64,000 nt of DNA from an uncultured Eubacteriales bacterium (lineage in GTDB: Bacteria > Bacillota > Clostridia > Christensenellales > Aristaeellaceae): positions 310,001 through 374,000 of the forward strand of contig OMZY01000001.1 of NCBI GenBank assembly GCA_900315675.1, given 5' to 3'. The notes beneath the pieces are model-generated. The model was not told the DNA's origin, did no database searches, and saw only the letters and a list, made by a program, of their open reading frames with translations. A program made the translations under genes and the position numbers. Positions within the stretch are counted from its first letter, which is position 1; every line of letters starts with the position of its first letter. This document shows, piece after piece, positions 46,928 through 56,040 of this stretch.

Positions 46928-47859
46928 GAATAGTATTTATGGGGACGCCGGAATTTGCAGTCGCGCCGCTGAAGGAACTGATCCGAAACGGATATGAGAT
47001 TGCCGGTGTTTTCACACAGCCGGACAGGCCCAAAGGCAGAGGGAAAAAGCCTGCACCAAGTCCGGTGAAGATCGCAGCGGAGAAAGCAGGCATTCCTGTG
47101 TTTCAGCCTGAACGCATCAGGAAAACCGGGATTGAGGATCTGCGGAATCTGAAACCGGATCTTTGTATAACCGCAGCATTCGGACAAATTCTGAGCCAGG
47201 AAATTCTGGATATTCCGCCTATGGGGAACATTAATGTTCATGCTTCACTGCTGCCGAAACACCGGGGCGCAGCTCCTATTGCCTACGCAATTATGAACGG
47301 CGACCGGCAGGCAGGAGTAACAACCATGTTTATGGATGCGGGCATCGATACGGGAGATATGCTGCTTCAGGAAAGTACGGATATCGGGGAAAGTGAAACC
47401 TGCGGAGAACTGACAGAACGGCTCAGCCGGATCGGAGCAGATCTGCTGATCCGTACAATCAGACAGCTGGAAACGGGAAACCTGGAAAGAATACCCCAGA
47501 ATCAAGAAGAAATGACTTATGATCCTATGCTTGACAAACAGATGGGGATCATTGATTTTACCCTTGACTGCAATCTGGTGCGCGGAAGAATCAACGGTCT
47601 GAATCCCTGGCCGTGCGTAAGCGTTCCGATACAGGGGGAAAGACTGAAACTGCTGCGGGCTGTAAACTGCGGAGGAGCCGGTGATCCCGGAACCGTCATA
47701 TCCTCGGATCCTAAAACCGGACTGGTCATTGCCTGCGGACAGGGTGCTGTCAAAGTGCTGGAAGTTCAGGCTCCCGGAGGAAAACGCATGAAGGCTGAAG
47801 ATTATCTGCGGGGACATGGCATTCCTGCCGGAACTATACTGAAAGAGGACGTGCAATGA
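46924..47859 (+). CDS. fmt: Methionyl-tRNA formyltransferase
   Basis: The 311-residue enzyme formylates initiator Met-tRNA using 10-formyltetrahydrofolate. The sequence shows RIVFMGTPEFAVAPLKEL, the QPDRPKGRGKK loop, NINVHASLLPKHRGAAPIAYAIMNGDRQAGVTTMFMDAGIDTGDMLLQ (catalytic Asn, His and Asp in the HASLLPKHRG/DTGD blocks) and a C-terminal tRNA-binding domain (~205-311, INGLNPWPCVSVP, GGKRMKAEDYLRGH). GTG start overlaps the def stop by 3 nt. It is followed by rsmB with an ATGA overlap. Motifs are complete. Confidence 0.96.
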   Translation: MRIVFMGTPEFAVAPLKELIRNGYEIAGVFTQPDRPKGRGKKPAPSPVKIAAEKAGIPVFQPERIRKTGIEDLRNLKPDLCITAAFGQILSQEILDIPPMGNINVHASLLPKHRGAAPIAYAIMNGDRQAGVTTMFMDAGIDTGDMLLQESTDIGESETCGELTERLSRIGADLLIRTIRQLETGNLERIPQNQEEMTYDPMLDKQMGIIDFTLDCNLVRGRINGLNPWPCVSVPIQGERLKLLRAVNCGGAGDPGTVISSDPKTGLVIACGQGAVKVLEVQAPGGKRMKAEDYLRGHGIPAGTILKEDVQ

Positions 47860-49211
47860 AGGAACAGAAAACAATGGAAGGCCTGACAGCCCGCAGGATT
47901 GCGCTCAAAGTTATCCGGAAAGTTACGGAAGACGGTGCCTATGCCGCACTGGCGCTTGACGGGGAACTGAAAGGATGCGGACTCGGAAATGCCGACAGGA
48001 GGCTGGTGTCCAGACTGACCTACGATACGCTGGATCACCTGATTTATCTGGATTGGGCACTCGGACAGGTAATGGCCAAACCGGATACGGATATCAAGCT
48101 GATTAATATTCTGCGTCTCGGTGCATGTCAGATCCTGCTGGAAGACCGGATTCCGGAAAGCGCTGCGACCAATCTGTGCGTGCAGTTATGTGCCGAACTC
48201 GGAATGCCGGGACTGAAAGGCGTGTGTAATGGTATTCTGAGGAATCTTATCCGAAAAAAAGAGGAACTGAAGCTGCCTGATCCTGAAACAGAGCCGGCGA
48301 AAGCTGCTTCCATCCGGTACAGCGTGCCGGAGTGGATCTGGAAACGGCTGAAAGAGGACTATGGGGAAGAAGCGGATAAAATCCTTTCGTACCGTAATAA
48401 CGATGAAGGATGGACGCTGCGTCCAAACCTGACCAGGCTGGATGACACCGGTTTTGAACAGCTGCTGAACAGGAAAGTCTGGAAGAAGGACAAATCTGAA
48501 ATACCGCATGCATGGAAGATTACCGGCGCAATGGATATTTCCAGAGACGCGGATTATCTGGCAGGCAATTATTCCATCCAGAGCGGCGGCAGTATGCTGG
48601 CCTGTATGGCTGTTGGAGTCAAACGGGGACAACAGGTGCTGGACTGCTGCGCGGCACCAGGAGGAAAAACCTGTTATCTGGCTGAAATGATGGGAGGAAC
48701 AGGACGCATACAGGCATGGGACGTTCATGAGCACCGGGTGTCGCTGATTGAGGCACAGGCAAAACGACTTGGCCTTGAAAATATCCGGCCGATGGTACGG
48801 GACGCGTGCAAGCCCAGAGAAGATCTGAACAGATCGATGGATGCTGTTCTGCTGGACGCGCCTTGCTCCGGAACCGGCTTTATGGCACAGAAACCGGATA
48901 TCAAAATAAGGCTGACGGAAGAAAGTGTCAATGAACTGACAGAACTGCAGGAACGGTTGCTGAACACGGTGTCTGCCTATGTGAAACCGGGCGGTATCTT
49001 TGTTTACTCCACCTGCTCCATCCTGAAAGATGAAAACGAACGGCAGGCCGAACGTTTCCTGCAGCGGCATCCGGAGTTTGAAGAAATCGAATTGCCGCAG
49101 GTGATACCGGAAAAATACCGAAGAACGGGGAAACGGGGCCTTCAGCTGCTTGAGCACCGGGACGGAATCGAAGGTTTCTATCTGATCAGAATGAGGAGGA
49201 AAGATGACTGA
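47856..49211 (+). CDS. rsmB: 16S rRNA (cytosine-967-C5)-methyltransferase RsmB
   Basis: The 451-residue protein joins an N-terminal NusB-like RNA-binding domain (~8-140, ARRIALKVIRKVTEDGAYAALALDGELKG...INILRLGACQILLEDRIPESAATNLCVQL) to a Rossmann methyltransferase (~230-445) with the SAM motif VLDCCAAPGGKTCYLAEMM, the DAPCSGTG motif IV Cys, and YSTCSI with the catalytic motif VI Cys. It makes m5C967 in the small subunit rRNA. The start overlaps the end of fmt (ATGA). The stop lies 8 nt inside rlmN. Synteny fmt-rsmB-rlmN supports the name. Confidence 0.95.
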   Translation: MKEQKTMEGLTARRIALKVIRKVTEDGAYAALALDGELKGCGLGNADRRLVSRLTYDTLDHLIYLDWALGQVMAKPDTDIKLINILRLGACQILLEDRIPESAATNLCVQLCAELGMPGLKGVCNGILRNLIRKKEELKLPDPETEPAKAASIRYSVPEWIWKRLKEDYGEEADKILSYRNNDEGWTLRPNLTRLDDTGFEQLLNRKVWKKDKSEIPHAWKITGAMDISRDADYLAGNYSIQSGGSMLACMAVGVKRGQQVLDCCAAPGGKTCYLAEMMGGTGRIQAWDVHEHRVSLIEAQAKRLGLENIRPMVRDACKPREDLNRSMDAVLLDAPCSGTGFMAQKPDIKIRLTEESVNELTELQERLLNTVSAYVKPGGIFVYSTCSILKDENERQAERFLQRHPEFEEIELPQVIPEKYRRTGKRGLQLLEHRDGIEGFYLIRMRRKDD

Positions 49212-50247
49212 ACTGACAGGCATGACCTGCGGGGAAATAACGGCCTGGATCAGGGAACAGGGATATCCTGCTTTCAGGGGCAAACAGATCTTTCGATGGA
49301 TTCATCAGGGCGCTGATTTCAGTGAAATGACCAATCTTCCTGAAACAATGAGAGAGAAGCTGAAACAGGAAGCTGTGGCCCAACCGGTAAGAATCCGTCT
49401 TGAACGAAAGAGCCCGCTGGACGGTACCGTTAAATTCCTTTATGAGCTGCTGGACGGAAACTGTGTGGAAGGCGTACTGATGAGGTACAAATACGGCGTG
49501 AGCCTGTGCATTTCCACGCAGGTAGGATGCCGGATGGGATGCAGATTCTGTGCATCCACACTGGAAGGCAGAGTCAGGGACCTGACTTCCGGAGAAATGC
49601 TGGGCGAGATACTTTGCGCAAACAGGTATCTGGCTTCTGAAAATGTCAGGGTCAGCCATGTGGTCCTTATGGGAAGCGGCGAACCGCTGGACAATTATGA
49701 TCATGTGATCCGCTTTTTGCGGCTTCTGAAGGAAGAGGACGGTATCCGGCTGAGCCTGCGGAATGTATCCCTGTCCACCTGCGGTATTGTGCCGAAAATG
49801 TATGCCCTCGCCGATGAAAATCTGCCTGTGACTCTGTGCGTTTCGCTGCATGCTCCCAACGATGAAATCCGTCGGGAGACAATGCCCATTGCTTATACAT
49901 GGTCCATCCGCGAAATCCTGGATGCCTGCAGGAATTATATCCGTAAAACCGGAAGACGCGTCATATTCGAATATGCGTTGTCTGACGGGGTCAATGCCGG
50001 CGAGGAGCAGGCAAGGGAACTGGCATCAATTCTCAGAGGAATGCAATGCCATGTGAATCTGATTCCGCTGAATACAGTGGAAGAGCGCAACATGAAAGGG
50101 ATTACCGAGGATAAAGTCCGAAGATTCCTTCAAATTCTGCAGGAAAACAATATTTCAGCCACCCGGCGACGGGAAATGGGCGATGATATTGAAGGCGCAT
50201 GCGGTCAGCTGCGCAGGAAGACGATAAACAGCTCAAAGGGAGAGTAA
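49204..50247 (+). CDS. rlmN: Dual-specificity rRNA/tRNA adenine-C2 methyltransferase RlmN
   Basis: A 347-residue radical SAM enzyme that methylates C2 of A2503 in 23S rRNA and A37 in some tRNAs. The CxxxCxxC cluster motif is CRMGCRFCAS; the N-terminal HhH-like part (FRGKQIFRWIHQGADFSEMTNLP), the MGSGEPLDNYDHV SAM-binding loop and the conserved C-terminal Cys in GDDIEGACGQLR (methyl-carrying residue) are present. It starts inside rsmB (8-nt overlap) with GAGGAGGAAAG as ribosome binding site and ends 6 nt before the PP2C phosphatase gene. Confidence 0.96.
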   Translation: MTELTGMTCGEITAWIREQGYPAFRGKQIFRWIHQGADFSEMTNLPETMREKLKQEAVAQPVRIRLERKSPLDGTVKFLYELLDGNCVEGVLMRYKYGVSLCISTQVGCRMGCRFCASTLEGRVRDLTSGEMLGEILCANRYLASENVRVSHVVLMGSGEPLDNYDHVIRFLRLLKEEDGIRLSLRNVSLSTCGIVPKMYALADENLPVTLCVSLHAPNDEIRRETMPIAYTWSIREILDACRNYIRKTGRRVIFEYALSDGVNAGEEQARELASILRGMQCHVNLIPLNTVEERNMKGITEDKVRRFLQILQENNISATRRREMGDDIEGACGQLRRKTINSSKGE

Positions 50248-50253
50248 GAACAG

Positions 50254-51195
50254 ATGCGCAAGTTCAACCTGAAGGGAACTGTCATTCAACGGATGCGGGG
50301 GATCGAAAGAGAAGAGCCCCGGACTGTTGAGAATGTAAAAACACAGATTGAGGAGACCCCTGTGATGTCTGTTGATTTCACGGAAGAACAGGGCGTATTC
50401 GCCTGCGCATGGCGGACAGATGTGGGCAGACTGCGGAAAAACAATCAGGATGCAGTGATTCTCGGAAACGGACTGGCCGGTGTGGCGGACGGTATGGGAG
50501 GGCATAAAGGCGGAGAAATAGCTTCCGCCGGACTGCGGGACGGGCTGCTGCGCGAAACAAAGGACAGCAAGCCCGGCAAGGAGAAGCTTGTTGAAGCTGT
50601 ACAGAAAGTCAACCGGGAATTGTGGGAGCAGCAGGAAGGCAACTCTTCACTCTCCGGCATGGGAACCACGTTGACGGTTCTGTGGCCCACAGAAAACGAA
50701 ATGCTGATCGGACAGGTAGGCGACAGCCGTGCATATCTGCTTCGTGACAATGTACTTACGCAGATTACAAACGACCACTCCATGGTAGCCGACATGGTCC
50801 GAAAAGGCGTACTTACAGAGGAACAGGCAGCCTGTCATCCGATGCGCAATTATATTACACGGGCAGTCGGTACTGAAGCCAATATAGAGATAGATCTTTA
50901 TACCCATAACAGAAGGAGAGGAGATCGCTGGCTCATTTGTTCAGACGGTCTTCATGGGATGATCAGCACCGAAGAACTGATTAGCTTTATGGCAGACGAG
51001 GATCTGGAAAAGGCTGCGGACAGACTGCTGCAGGCTGCACTGGGTAACGGTGGTAAGGATAATATTTCCCTTGTGCTGATACAGGATGAAACGGAACGCG
51101 AGTTTACTGATACAGAGCCGGAAGAACAGGATGCAGCGAACACCGCTGAACAGAGCGCTGAAGGAGAAACCTCAGAGGAGGTGAATCCGCAGTGA
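50254..51195 (+). CDS. prpC: PP2C-family serine/threonine phosphatase (PrpC/Stp-like)
   Basis: The 313-residue protein has an extra ~45-residue N-terminal tail, then a PP2C domain: WRTDVGRLRKNNQDAV, GLAGVADGMGGHKGGEIAS (metal-binding Asp/Gly), GMGTTLTVLW, QVGDSRAYLLRD, ITNDHSMV, WLICSDGLHGMIS and GGKDNISLVLI. A Glu/Asp/Thr-rich C-terminal tail follows. It removes phosphates placed by the PASTA kinase, encoded immediately downstream with a GTGA overlap. The tail and N-terminal extension are longer than in Bacillus PrpC. Start ATG 50254 lies 6 nt after rlmN, preceded by GGGAGAG. Confidence 0.93.
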   Translation: MRKFNLKGTVIQRMRGIEREEPRTVENVKTQIEETPVMSVDFTEEQGVFACAWRTDVGRLRKNNQDAVILGNGLAGVADGMGGHKGGEIASAGLRDGLLRETKDSKPGKEKLVEAVQKVNRELWEQQEGNSSLSGMGTTLTVLWPTENEMLIGQVGDSRAYLLRDNVLTQITNDHSMVADMVRKGVLTEEQAACHPMRNYITRAVGTEANIEIDLYTHNRRRGDRWLICSDGLHGMISTEELISFMADEDLEKAADRLLQAALGNGGKDNISLVLIQDETEREFTDTEPEEQDAANTAEQSAEGETSEEVNPQ

Positions 51196-53078
51196 AAGAG
51201 AAAATACTTGCCAACAGATACCGGCTTACAGAACAGATCGGAATGGGCGGTATGGCTATTGTATACCGCGCGGTGGATCTTCGGACAGGACATAATGTTG
51301 CTGTAAAGGTTCTGCGTCCGGAATATAACGAAGACAGTGAATTTATCGGGCGGTTCCAGCGCGAAGCCGAAGCCGCAAGCAAAATGACCCACCATAATAT
51401 AGTGAATCTGCTGGATGTCGGTATGGACGGTGACAACCGGTATCTGGTGATGGAATATGTACAGGGGAAAACGCTGAAAAGCGTTATACAGGAAAGAGGC
51501 AAACTGAATCCTGCCCTGGCCGGACAGATTGCGATCCGTATTCTGAGCGCCCTTGAACATGCACACCGTAACGGTATTGTGCACCGTGATATCAAACCGC
51601 AGAATATCCTGGTTCACGCGGACGGTCACATCAAAGTTGCGGATTTCGGTATCGCCCGGATTGCCAACAGTTCCACGCTGACAAAAGGCGATAACGTTAT
51701 GGGCTCTGTTCATTATTTTTCGCCCGAACAGGCGCGGGGTGAGGGTGCCAATGCCACCAGCGACATTTATTCCACGGGCATTGTTCTGTATGAAATGCTG
51801 ACAGGACGGGTGCCCTATGACGGAGACAATCCTGTGGCGGTGGCCATGCAGCATCTGCATGCGACCCCGGTTCCGATACAGAACCTGGCGCCGGATGTTC
51901 CGCCTGCGCTTGTACGGGTATGTATGAAAGCCATAGAAAAAAATCCTGCGCTGAGATATCAGACTGCGCGTGATATGGCTGCAGATATCCGGCTGGCTCT
52001 CGAAAACAGGTCGGAAAGACAGCCTCTTCCCGCCAAGGAGTTTGAAGTACAGCAGCCCAGACCTCAGATTAAGGAAGAAAACAACAAAACCAACGCTGAT
52101 ACGGGGAAAAACCGGATTGGCAACGGAAAAAACAGAAAGATACGTACAGTAATCACTACCGTGGTGATCGGCCTGATTCTGGCAGCAGGATTGTATTTCG
52201 GAGTTTCCGCTGTTTTCCATCGGGTTGTTTCAACCGTCACCGTCCCGTTTGTTGTCGGAATGGACGTAAAGGAAGCGGAAGAAGCGCTTACGCGGGAAGG
52301 ACTTACATTTACCAAGATTTATTTCACTACAAACGAGGTTCAGTCCAATATTGTATTTATGCAGAATCCTGAAGCCCAGGTGACAAAGCAAAAGGGAGAC
52401 AATGTCATCCTTTCAGTGTCAAGCGGACCGGCACAGATGGAAATGCCGGAACTGCGGGGAATGAATCAGGAAGACGCAAAGAATTACTTTAAAGAACTGA
52501 ATATGATTCCGACCGTCGTAAGAAAACCAAATGGAGACTATCCCGTGGATACTGTTGCCCAGCAGGAACCTGCCGCCAATGAAAAAATCAGCAAGGATAC
52601 AGCTATCACACTCACTGTCAGCGGCGGCAGAGCCACTACTCCGAAACTGACGAATCTGACCCTTTCCGAGGCTGAAGAATTGCTGAAACAAACCGGACTG
52701 AGAATGAATCCGGTGCTGAATGTTGTCGATACACGCAATGTCAGGGAACATGGCAAAATTTCAGCCCAGAATCCGGCAGAAGACACGGAACTTATGCTGA
52801 ACGACGAAGTGTCAGTCAGTGTTTACAGATATCTTTCAGACGCATCCAGAAAAGAGATAACAATTCAGCTGAAGGAAACCGATGAAGAAATCAAAGTCCG
52901 TGTGACGCTGCGCCCTGAGGGATCCGATGTTGAGTATGAGGCATATGAACATACTTATCCGGCTGATCTGGAAAGACAGCAGACAATCACGGTGAACCTG
53001 CCCGATGAAAGAACATATACTTGTACGGTTTATCAAAACGGCGAGCCTCAGGAACCCATTGTAATCGGACGGGAATGA
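51192..53078 (+). CDS. prkC: PASTA-domain serine/threonine protein kinase (PrkC/Stk1-like)
   Basis: The 628-residue membrane kinase has a cytoplasmic kinase domain (~10-270) with IGMGGMAIVYRA glycine loop, VAVKVL lysine, HRDIKPQNIL catalytic loop, DFG and the SPEQARG activation segment. A juxtamembrane basic linker follows, then one transmembrane helix (~318-340, VITTVVIGLILAAGLYFGV), three extracellular PASTA repeats (~345-410, 411-475, 476-545, e.g. VPFVVGMDVKEAEEAL) and a ~80-residue C-terminal beta domain. PASTA repeats sense muropeptides or lipid II, coupling wall status to phosphorylation, including of the ribosome-assembly GTPase RsgA type. GTG 51192 overlaps the phosphatase stop. Confidence 0.95.
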   Translation: MKEKILANRYRLTEQIGMGGMAIVYRAVDLRTGHNVAVKVLRPEYNEDSEFIGRFQREAEAASKMTHHNIVNLLDVGMDGDNRYLVMEYVQGKTLKSVIQERGKLNPALAGQIAIRILSALEHAHRNGIVHRDIKPQNILVHADGHIKVADFGIARIANSSTLTKGDNVMGSVHYFSPEQARGEGANATSDIYSTGIVLYEMLTGRVPYDGDNPVAVAMQHLHATPVPIQNLAPDVPPALVRVCMKAIEKNPALRYQTARDMAADIRLALENRSERQPLPAKEFEVQQPRPQIKEENNKTNADTGKNRIGNGKNRKIRTVITTVVIGLILAAGLYFGVSAVFHRVVSTVTVPFVVGMDVKEAEEALTREGLTFTKIYFTTNEVQSNIVFMQNPEAQVTKQKGDNVILSVSSGPAQMEMPELRGMNQEDAKNYFKELNMIPTVVRKPNGDYPVDTVAQQEPAANEKISKDTAITLTVSGGRATTPKLTNLTLSEAEELLKQTGLRMNPVLNVVDTRNVREHGKISAQNPAEDTELMLNDEVSVSVYRYLSDASRKEITIQLKETDEEIKVRVTLRPEGSDVEYEAYEHTYPADLERQQTITVNLPDERTYTCTVYQNGEPQEPIVIGRE

Positions 53079-53110
53079 AGATGAACAGAAGCAGTACAAA
53101 GGAAGCGGAA

Positions 53111-54007
53111 ATGGCTGAAGCACCTTTCAAACAGGGTACGCTGATCCGGGGAATCGGCAGCTTTTATACAGTAAGGGACAGCAATCATCAGGAATATACG
53201 CTTCGCTGCAAGAAAAAATTCAGGCGGGACGGCATATCGCCGCTGGTCGGCGATGAAGTGCTTTTTCAGCCCGGCAAGGGAGAAGAGCACGGGTGGGTGG
53301 AAGAGATTCTTCCGAGAAAAACAGAGTGTCTCAGGCCGCCGGTTGCCAATGTCACAAAACTGGTGATTGTGATCGCACCTGTTCCCGAACCGGATCTGCT
53401 GCTTGTTGACCGGCAGATATCGCGGGCTTTTGCACAGGGAATGGAAGTTGTGCTGGTTGTGAACAAATGCGACTTAAGTATGGAAACCGCTGAAAGGATC
53501 AAAAGGGAATACCGTTTCACCGGGATACCGGTTATTCCGATCAGCGCAAAAAACGGAACGGGCATCGAACAGCTGCGGAAAGCTTTGACAGGCCCGCATC
53601 TGTGCTGTTTTTCCGGACAGAGCGGTGCCGGCAAGAGTACTACGCTGAACACACTGCTCGACCTGAATCTGGAAACAGGTAATATTTCCGAAAAGATCTC
53701 CAGAGGGAAAAACACCACAAGGCATACCGAACTGATAGAGAAAAACGGAATCCGTGTAATGGATACCGCCGGCTTCAATCTTCTGGAAGCCGAAAACGCG
53801 CTTGAACCAGGCAGCCTGAAAGAAAGATACCCGGAATTTGCTTCCTACGAAGGGAAATGCAGGTTCAGAGAGTGCCTGCATGACAGGGAACCGGGCTGTG
53901 CTGTGACACAGGCGGCAGAACAGGGAAAAATCAGCAGGGAAAGACTGGAACGATACAGAGAACTTCTTGCGGAAGCAAGGGAAGCATGGAGGGACAGGTA
54001 TGATTAA
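53111..54007 (+). CDS. rsgA: Small ribosomal subunit biogenesis GTPase RsgA
   Basis: A circularly permuted GTPase (298 residues): N-terminal OB fold (GTLIRGIGSFYTVRD...PLVGDEVLF), G4 VVNKCD, G5 SAKNG, then G1 GQSGAGKST (~169-177), G2 RHT, G3 DTAGF, and a C-terminal zinc finger (CRFRECLHDREPGC). It checks late 30S assembly. ATG 53111 with AAAGGAAG upstream fits the usual MxxGxI start; ATG 53075, overlapping the kinase stop, would add 12 residues. Adjacent placement to the PASTA kinase is conserved in Firmicutes, where it is a known kinase target. Confidence 0.94.
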   Translation: MAEAPFKQGTLIRGIGSFYTVRDSNHQEYTLRCKKKFRRDGISPLVGDEVLFQPGKGEEHGWVEEILPRKTECLRPPVANVTKLVIVIAPVPEPDLLLVDRQISRAFAQGMEVVLVVNKCDLSMETAERIKREYRFTGIPVIPISAKNGTGIEQLRKALTGPHLCCFSGQSGAGKSTTLNTLLDLNLETGNISEKISRGKNTTRHTELIEKNGIRVMDTAGFNLLEAENALEPGSLKERYPEFASYEGKCRFRECLHDREPGCAVTQAAEQGKISRERLERYRELLAEAREAWRDRYD

Positions 54008-54647
54008 AATCGCACCGAGTATCCTGGCAGCAGATCCGCTGAATCTGGAGAAAGATATCAGAGTGGCTGAGAAAGCGGGATGCGACTGGATCCATGTGGA
54101 TATCATGGACGCCCATTTTGTGCCGAATCTTGCGTATTCAGTCGATACGGTACGCAGGCTCAGAGAGATTACCTCCCTGCCGCTGGATGTCCATTTAATG
54201 ATGGATCATCCCGAAACACTGCTGGACGCATTCCTCGACGCTGGAGCTTCCTGCCTGACCATTCATGCAGAGATTGATTCTGATATTCCCGGAATGCTTG
54301 ATAAAATCAGACAACGTGGACGGATGGCAGGAATAGCGCTGAAACCCAATTCCCCCCTGACACTGCTTGAACCAATTATTGAACAGGCAGATCTTGTTCT
54401 GATGATGACTGTAGAACCCGGATTCGGCGGGCAAAAACTGGACGCACGGGTCATCGGAAAAATCCGGAGTCTGAAAGATTCCGGGTATGCCGGGGAAATC
54501 GAGGCGGATGGAGGAATCCGGGAAGATAATATTGAGATGCTGGCTGCAAACGGACTTTCTGTGGCCGTGATGGGTACCGCATTATTCAGAAACAGCGATA
54601 TGGCGGCCTGTATCGAACGAATCCATCAGATGCCGGCAGGACAATAA
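54000..54647 (+). CDS. rpe: Ribulose-phosphate 3-epimerase
   Basis: A 215-residue TIM barrel that interconverts ribulose-5-phosphate and xylulose-5-phosphate in the pentose phosphate pathway. The sequence shows KIAPSILAADPLNLEKDI, the metal-binding HVDIMDAHFVPNLAYS, VHLMMDHPE, ALKPNSPL, MMTVEPGFGGQ and IEADGGIREDN. ATG 54000 lies 8 nt inside rsgA with GGAGGG just before; rsgA-rpe is the usual Firmicute order. It would also use xylulose-5-phosphate from xylose released by the GH8-GH120 pair elsewhere in the window (inference). All catalytic residues (Asp, His, Asp) are present. Confidence 0.95.
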   Translation: MIKIAPSILAADPLNLEKDIRVAEKAGCDWIHVDIMDAHFVPNLAYSVDTVRRLREITSLPLDVHLMMDHPETLLDAFLDAGASCLTIHAEIDSDIPGMLDKIRQRGRMAGIALKPNSPLTLLEPIIEQADLVLMMTVEPGFGGQKLDARVIGKIRSLKDSGYAGEIEADGGIREDNIEMLAANGLSVAVMGTALFRNSDMAACIERIHQMPAGQ

Positions 54648-54668
54648 CAGAACGGCGGAACAAACAAA

Positions 54669-56021
54669 ATGATCAAAACAGATACCATTGCTGCGATTGC
54701 CACTGCGCCCGGTATGGGAGGCATCGGCATAATACGCATGAGCGGACCGGAAGCACCGGAAATCCTGATGCGGGTTTTTAAACCGGCTGGAGCCGGTTCG
54801 GAAGCACCTGAATCTCATAAAATGGTTTACGGAAAACTTATTGACGGAGATCGGACGCTGGACGAGTGCATGGCTGTTCTTATGCGCGCCCCGAGAAGCT
54901 ATACCCGTGAAGACGTTGCAGAAATACAGCTTCATGGCGGAAACTATGTCATTCATAAAGCCCTTGAATTATGCCTGAAGGAAGGCGCGAGGCTTGCTGA
55001 AGCAGGGGAGTTTACACGCAGGGCGTTCCTGAACGGACGTGTGGATCTAAGCCGGGCTGAGGCGGTTATGGATATGATTTCTGCCCGCGGGGAGCAGGAG
55101 CATAAAGCAGCGGTCAGACAAATGAACGGCGGTGCAGCATCATTCGTCAGGACTTTTTCGGAGCAATTGTATGGATTACAGGCCGGTCTGGCAGCCTGCA
55201 TTGACTATCCGGAAGAGATCACGGATGAAGAAGGCGCAGGGACACTGCAGGAAGGCCTGGATAAGCTTATATGCGGTCTTGAGGCAGCTATGGATGAACA
55301 TGCTTCCAGACTGATTTATCAGGGGCTGCATGTGGCACTGATCGGCCGGCCGAATGTCGGAAAAAGCAGCCTGCTGAATGCGCTGCTTGGTGAAGACCGT
55401 GCCATTGTAACGGATATTCCAGGCACAACAAGGGATACAGTGCAAGGAGAAATGATGCTGAACGGTTTCCGTGTACAGCTGACGGATACCGCCGGAATCC
55501 GTGAAACCATGGATCCGGTGGAGAAAATCGGTGTTGAACGCAGCGTCAAAGCAAGACGGGAAGCAGACGCTTCCCTGCTGATTATTGATGGATCAGCACC
55601 GCTTAACGAGGACGACAGGTCGCTCCTCCTCAGTTTTACGGGAGAAGGGGCAGTTGTGATCAACAAGACAGATCTTCCGCAGAAAGTGACGGAGGATGCT
55701 GTCAGCAGGATCAGGCCTGATATTCAATGCATGACTGTATCGGCACTTGATACGGAAAGCCTTCAGCCTCTGCGGAACTATCTGTCCGGCTTTGTTTCCG
55801 TTTCAGATCAGCAGGCCATCACACAACCCAGACATCTTGCTGCTGTGAAACGCGCTTTGTTTCATCTGAAGGAAGCGAGGCGGACAATCGAGCTGTTTAC
55901 TCCGGATGTGGCTGCTACCGATCTGCAGGCAGCCCAGGAAGCATTGAGCGAAATTACCGGAGACCGTGCGGATGAAAAACTGCTTGACCGGGTTTTTTCA
56001 CAATTCTGCGTCGGAAAATGA
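54669..56021 (+). CDS. mnmE: tRNA modification GTPase MnmE
   Basis: The 450-residue protein has the N-terminal folate-binding domain (DTIAAIATAPGMGGIGIIRMSGPEA), a helical domain, the inserted G domain (LIGRPNVGKSSLLNALLGEDRAIVTDIPGTTRDTV, then DTAGIRE and NKTD) and the C-terminal CVGK that holds the catalytic Cys. With MnmG it makes cmnm5U34 in tRNA. Usually mnmE sits next to mnmG and rsmG near the origin; here mnmG is absent, and an alcohol dehydrogenase, radC and a DUF218 gene separate mnmE from rsmG. It starts 21 nt after rpe. Confidence 0.96.
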   Translation: MIKTDTIAAIATAPGMGGIGIIRMSGPEAPEILMRVFKPAGAGSEAPESHKMVYGKLIDGDRTLDECMAVLMRAPRSYTREDVAEIQLHGGNYVIHKALELCLKEGARLAEAGEFTRRAFLNGRVDLSRAEAVMDMISARGEQEHKAAVRQMNGGAASFVRTFSEQLYGLQAGLAACIDYPEEITDEEGAGTLQEGLDKLICGLEAAMDEHASRLIYQGLHVALIGRPNVGKSSLLNALLGEDRAIVTDIPGTTRDTVQGEMMLNGFRVQLTDTAGIRETMDPVEKIGVERSVKARREADASLLIIDGSAPLNEDDRSLLLSFTGEGAVVINKTDLPQKVTEDAVSRIRPDIQCMTVSALDTESLQPLRNYLSGFVSVSDQQAITQPRHLAAVKRALFHLKEARRTIELFTPDVAATDLQAAQEALSEITGDRADEKLLDRVFSQFCVGK

Positions 56022-56040
56022 CGATGCCTGAGGAGGAACT

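Noticed and set aside
49204-50247. RlmN carrying MGSGEPL instead of the E. coli MGMGEPL motif as a possible defect
   Set aside because: Substitution at this position is common in Firmicute RlmN; the FeS cysteines and the methyl-carrying cysteine are intact.
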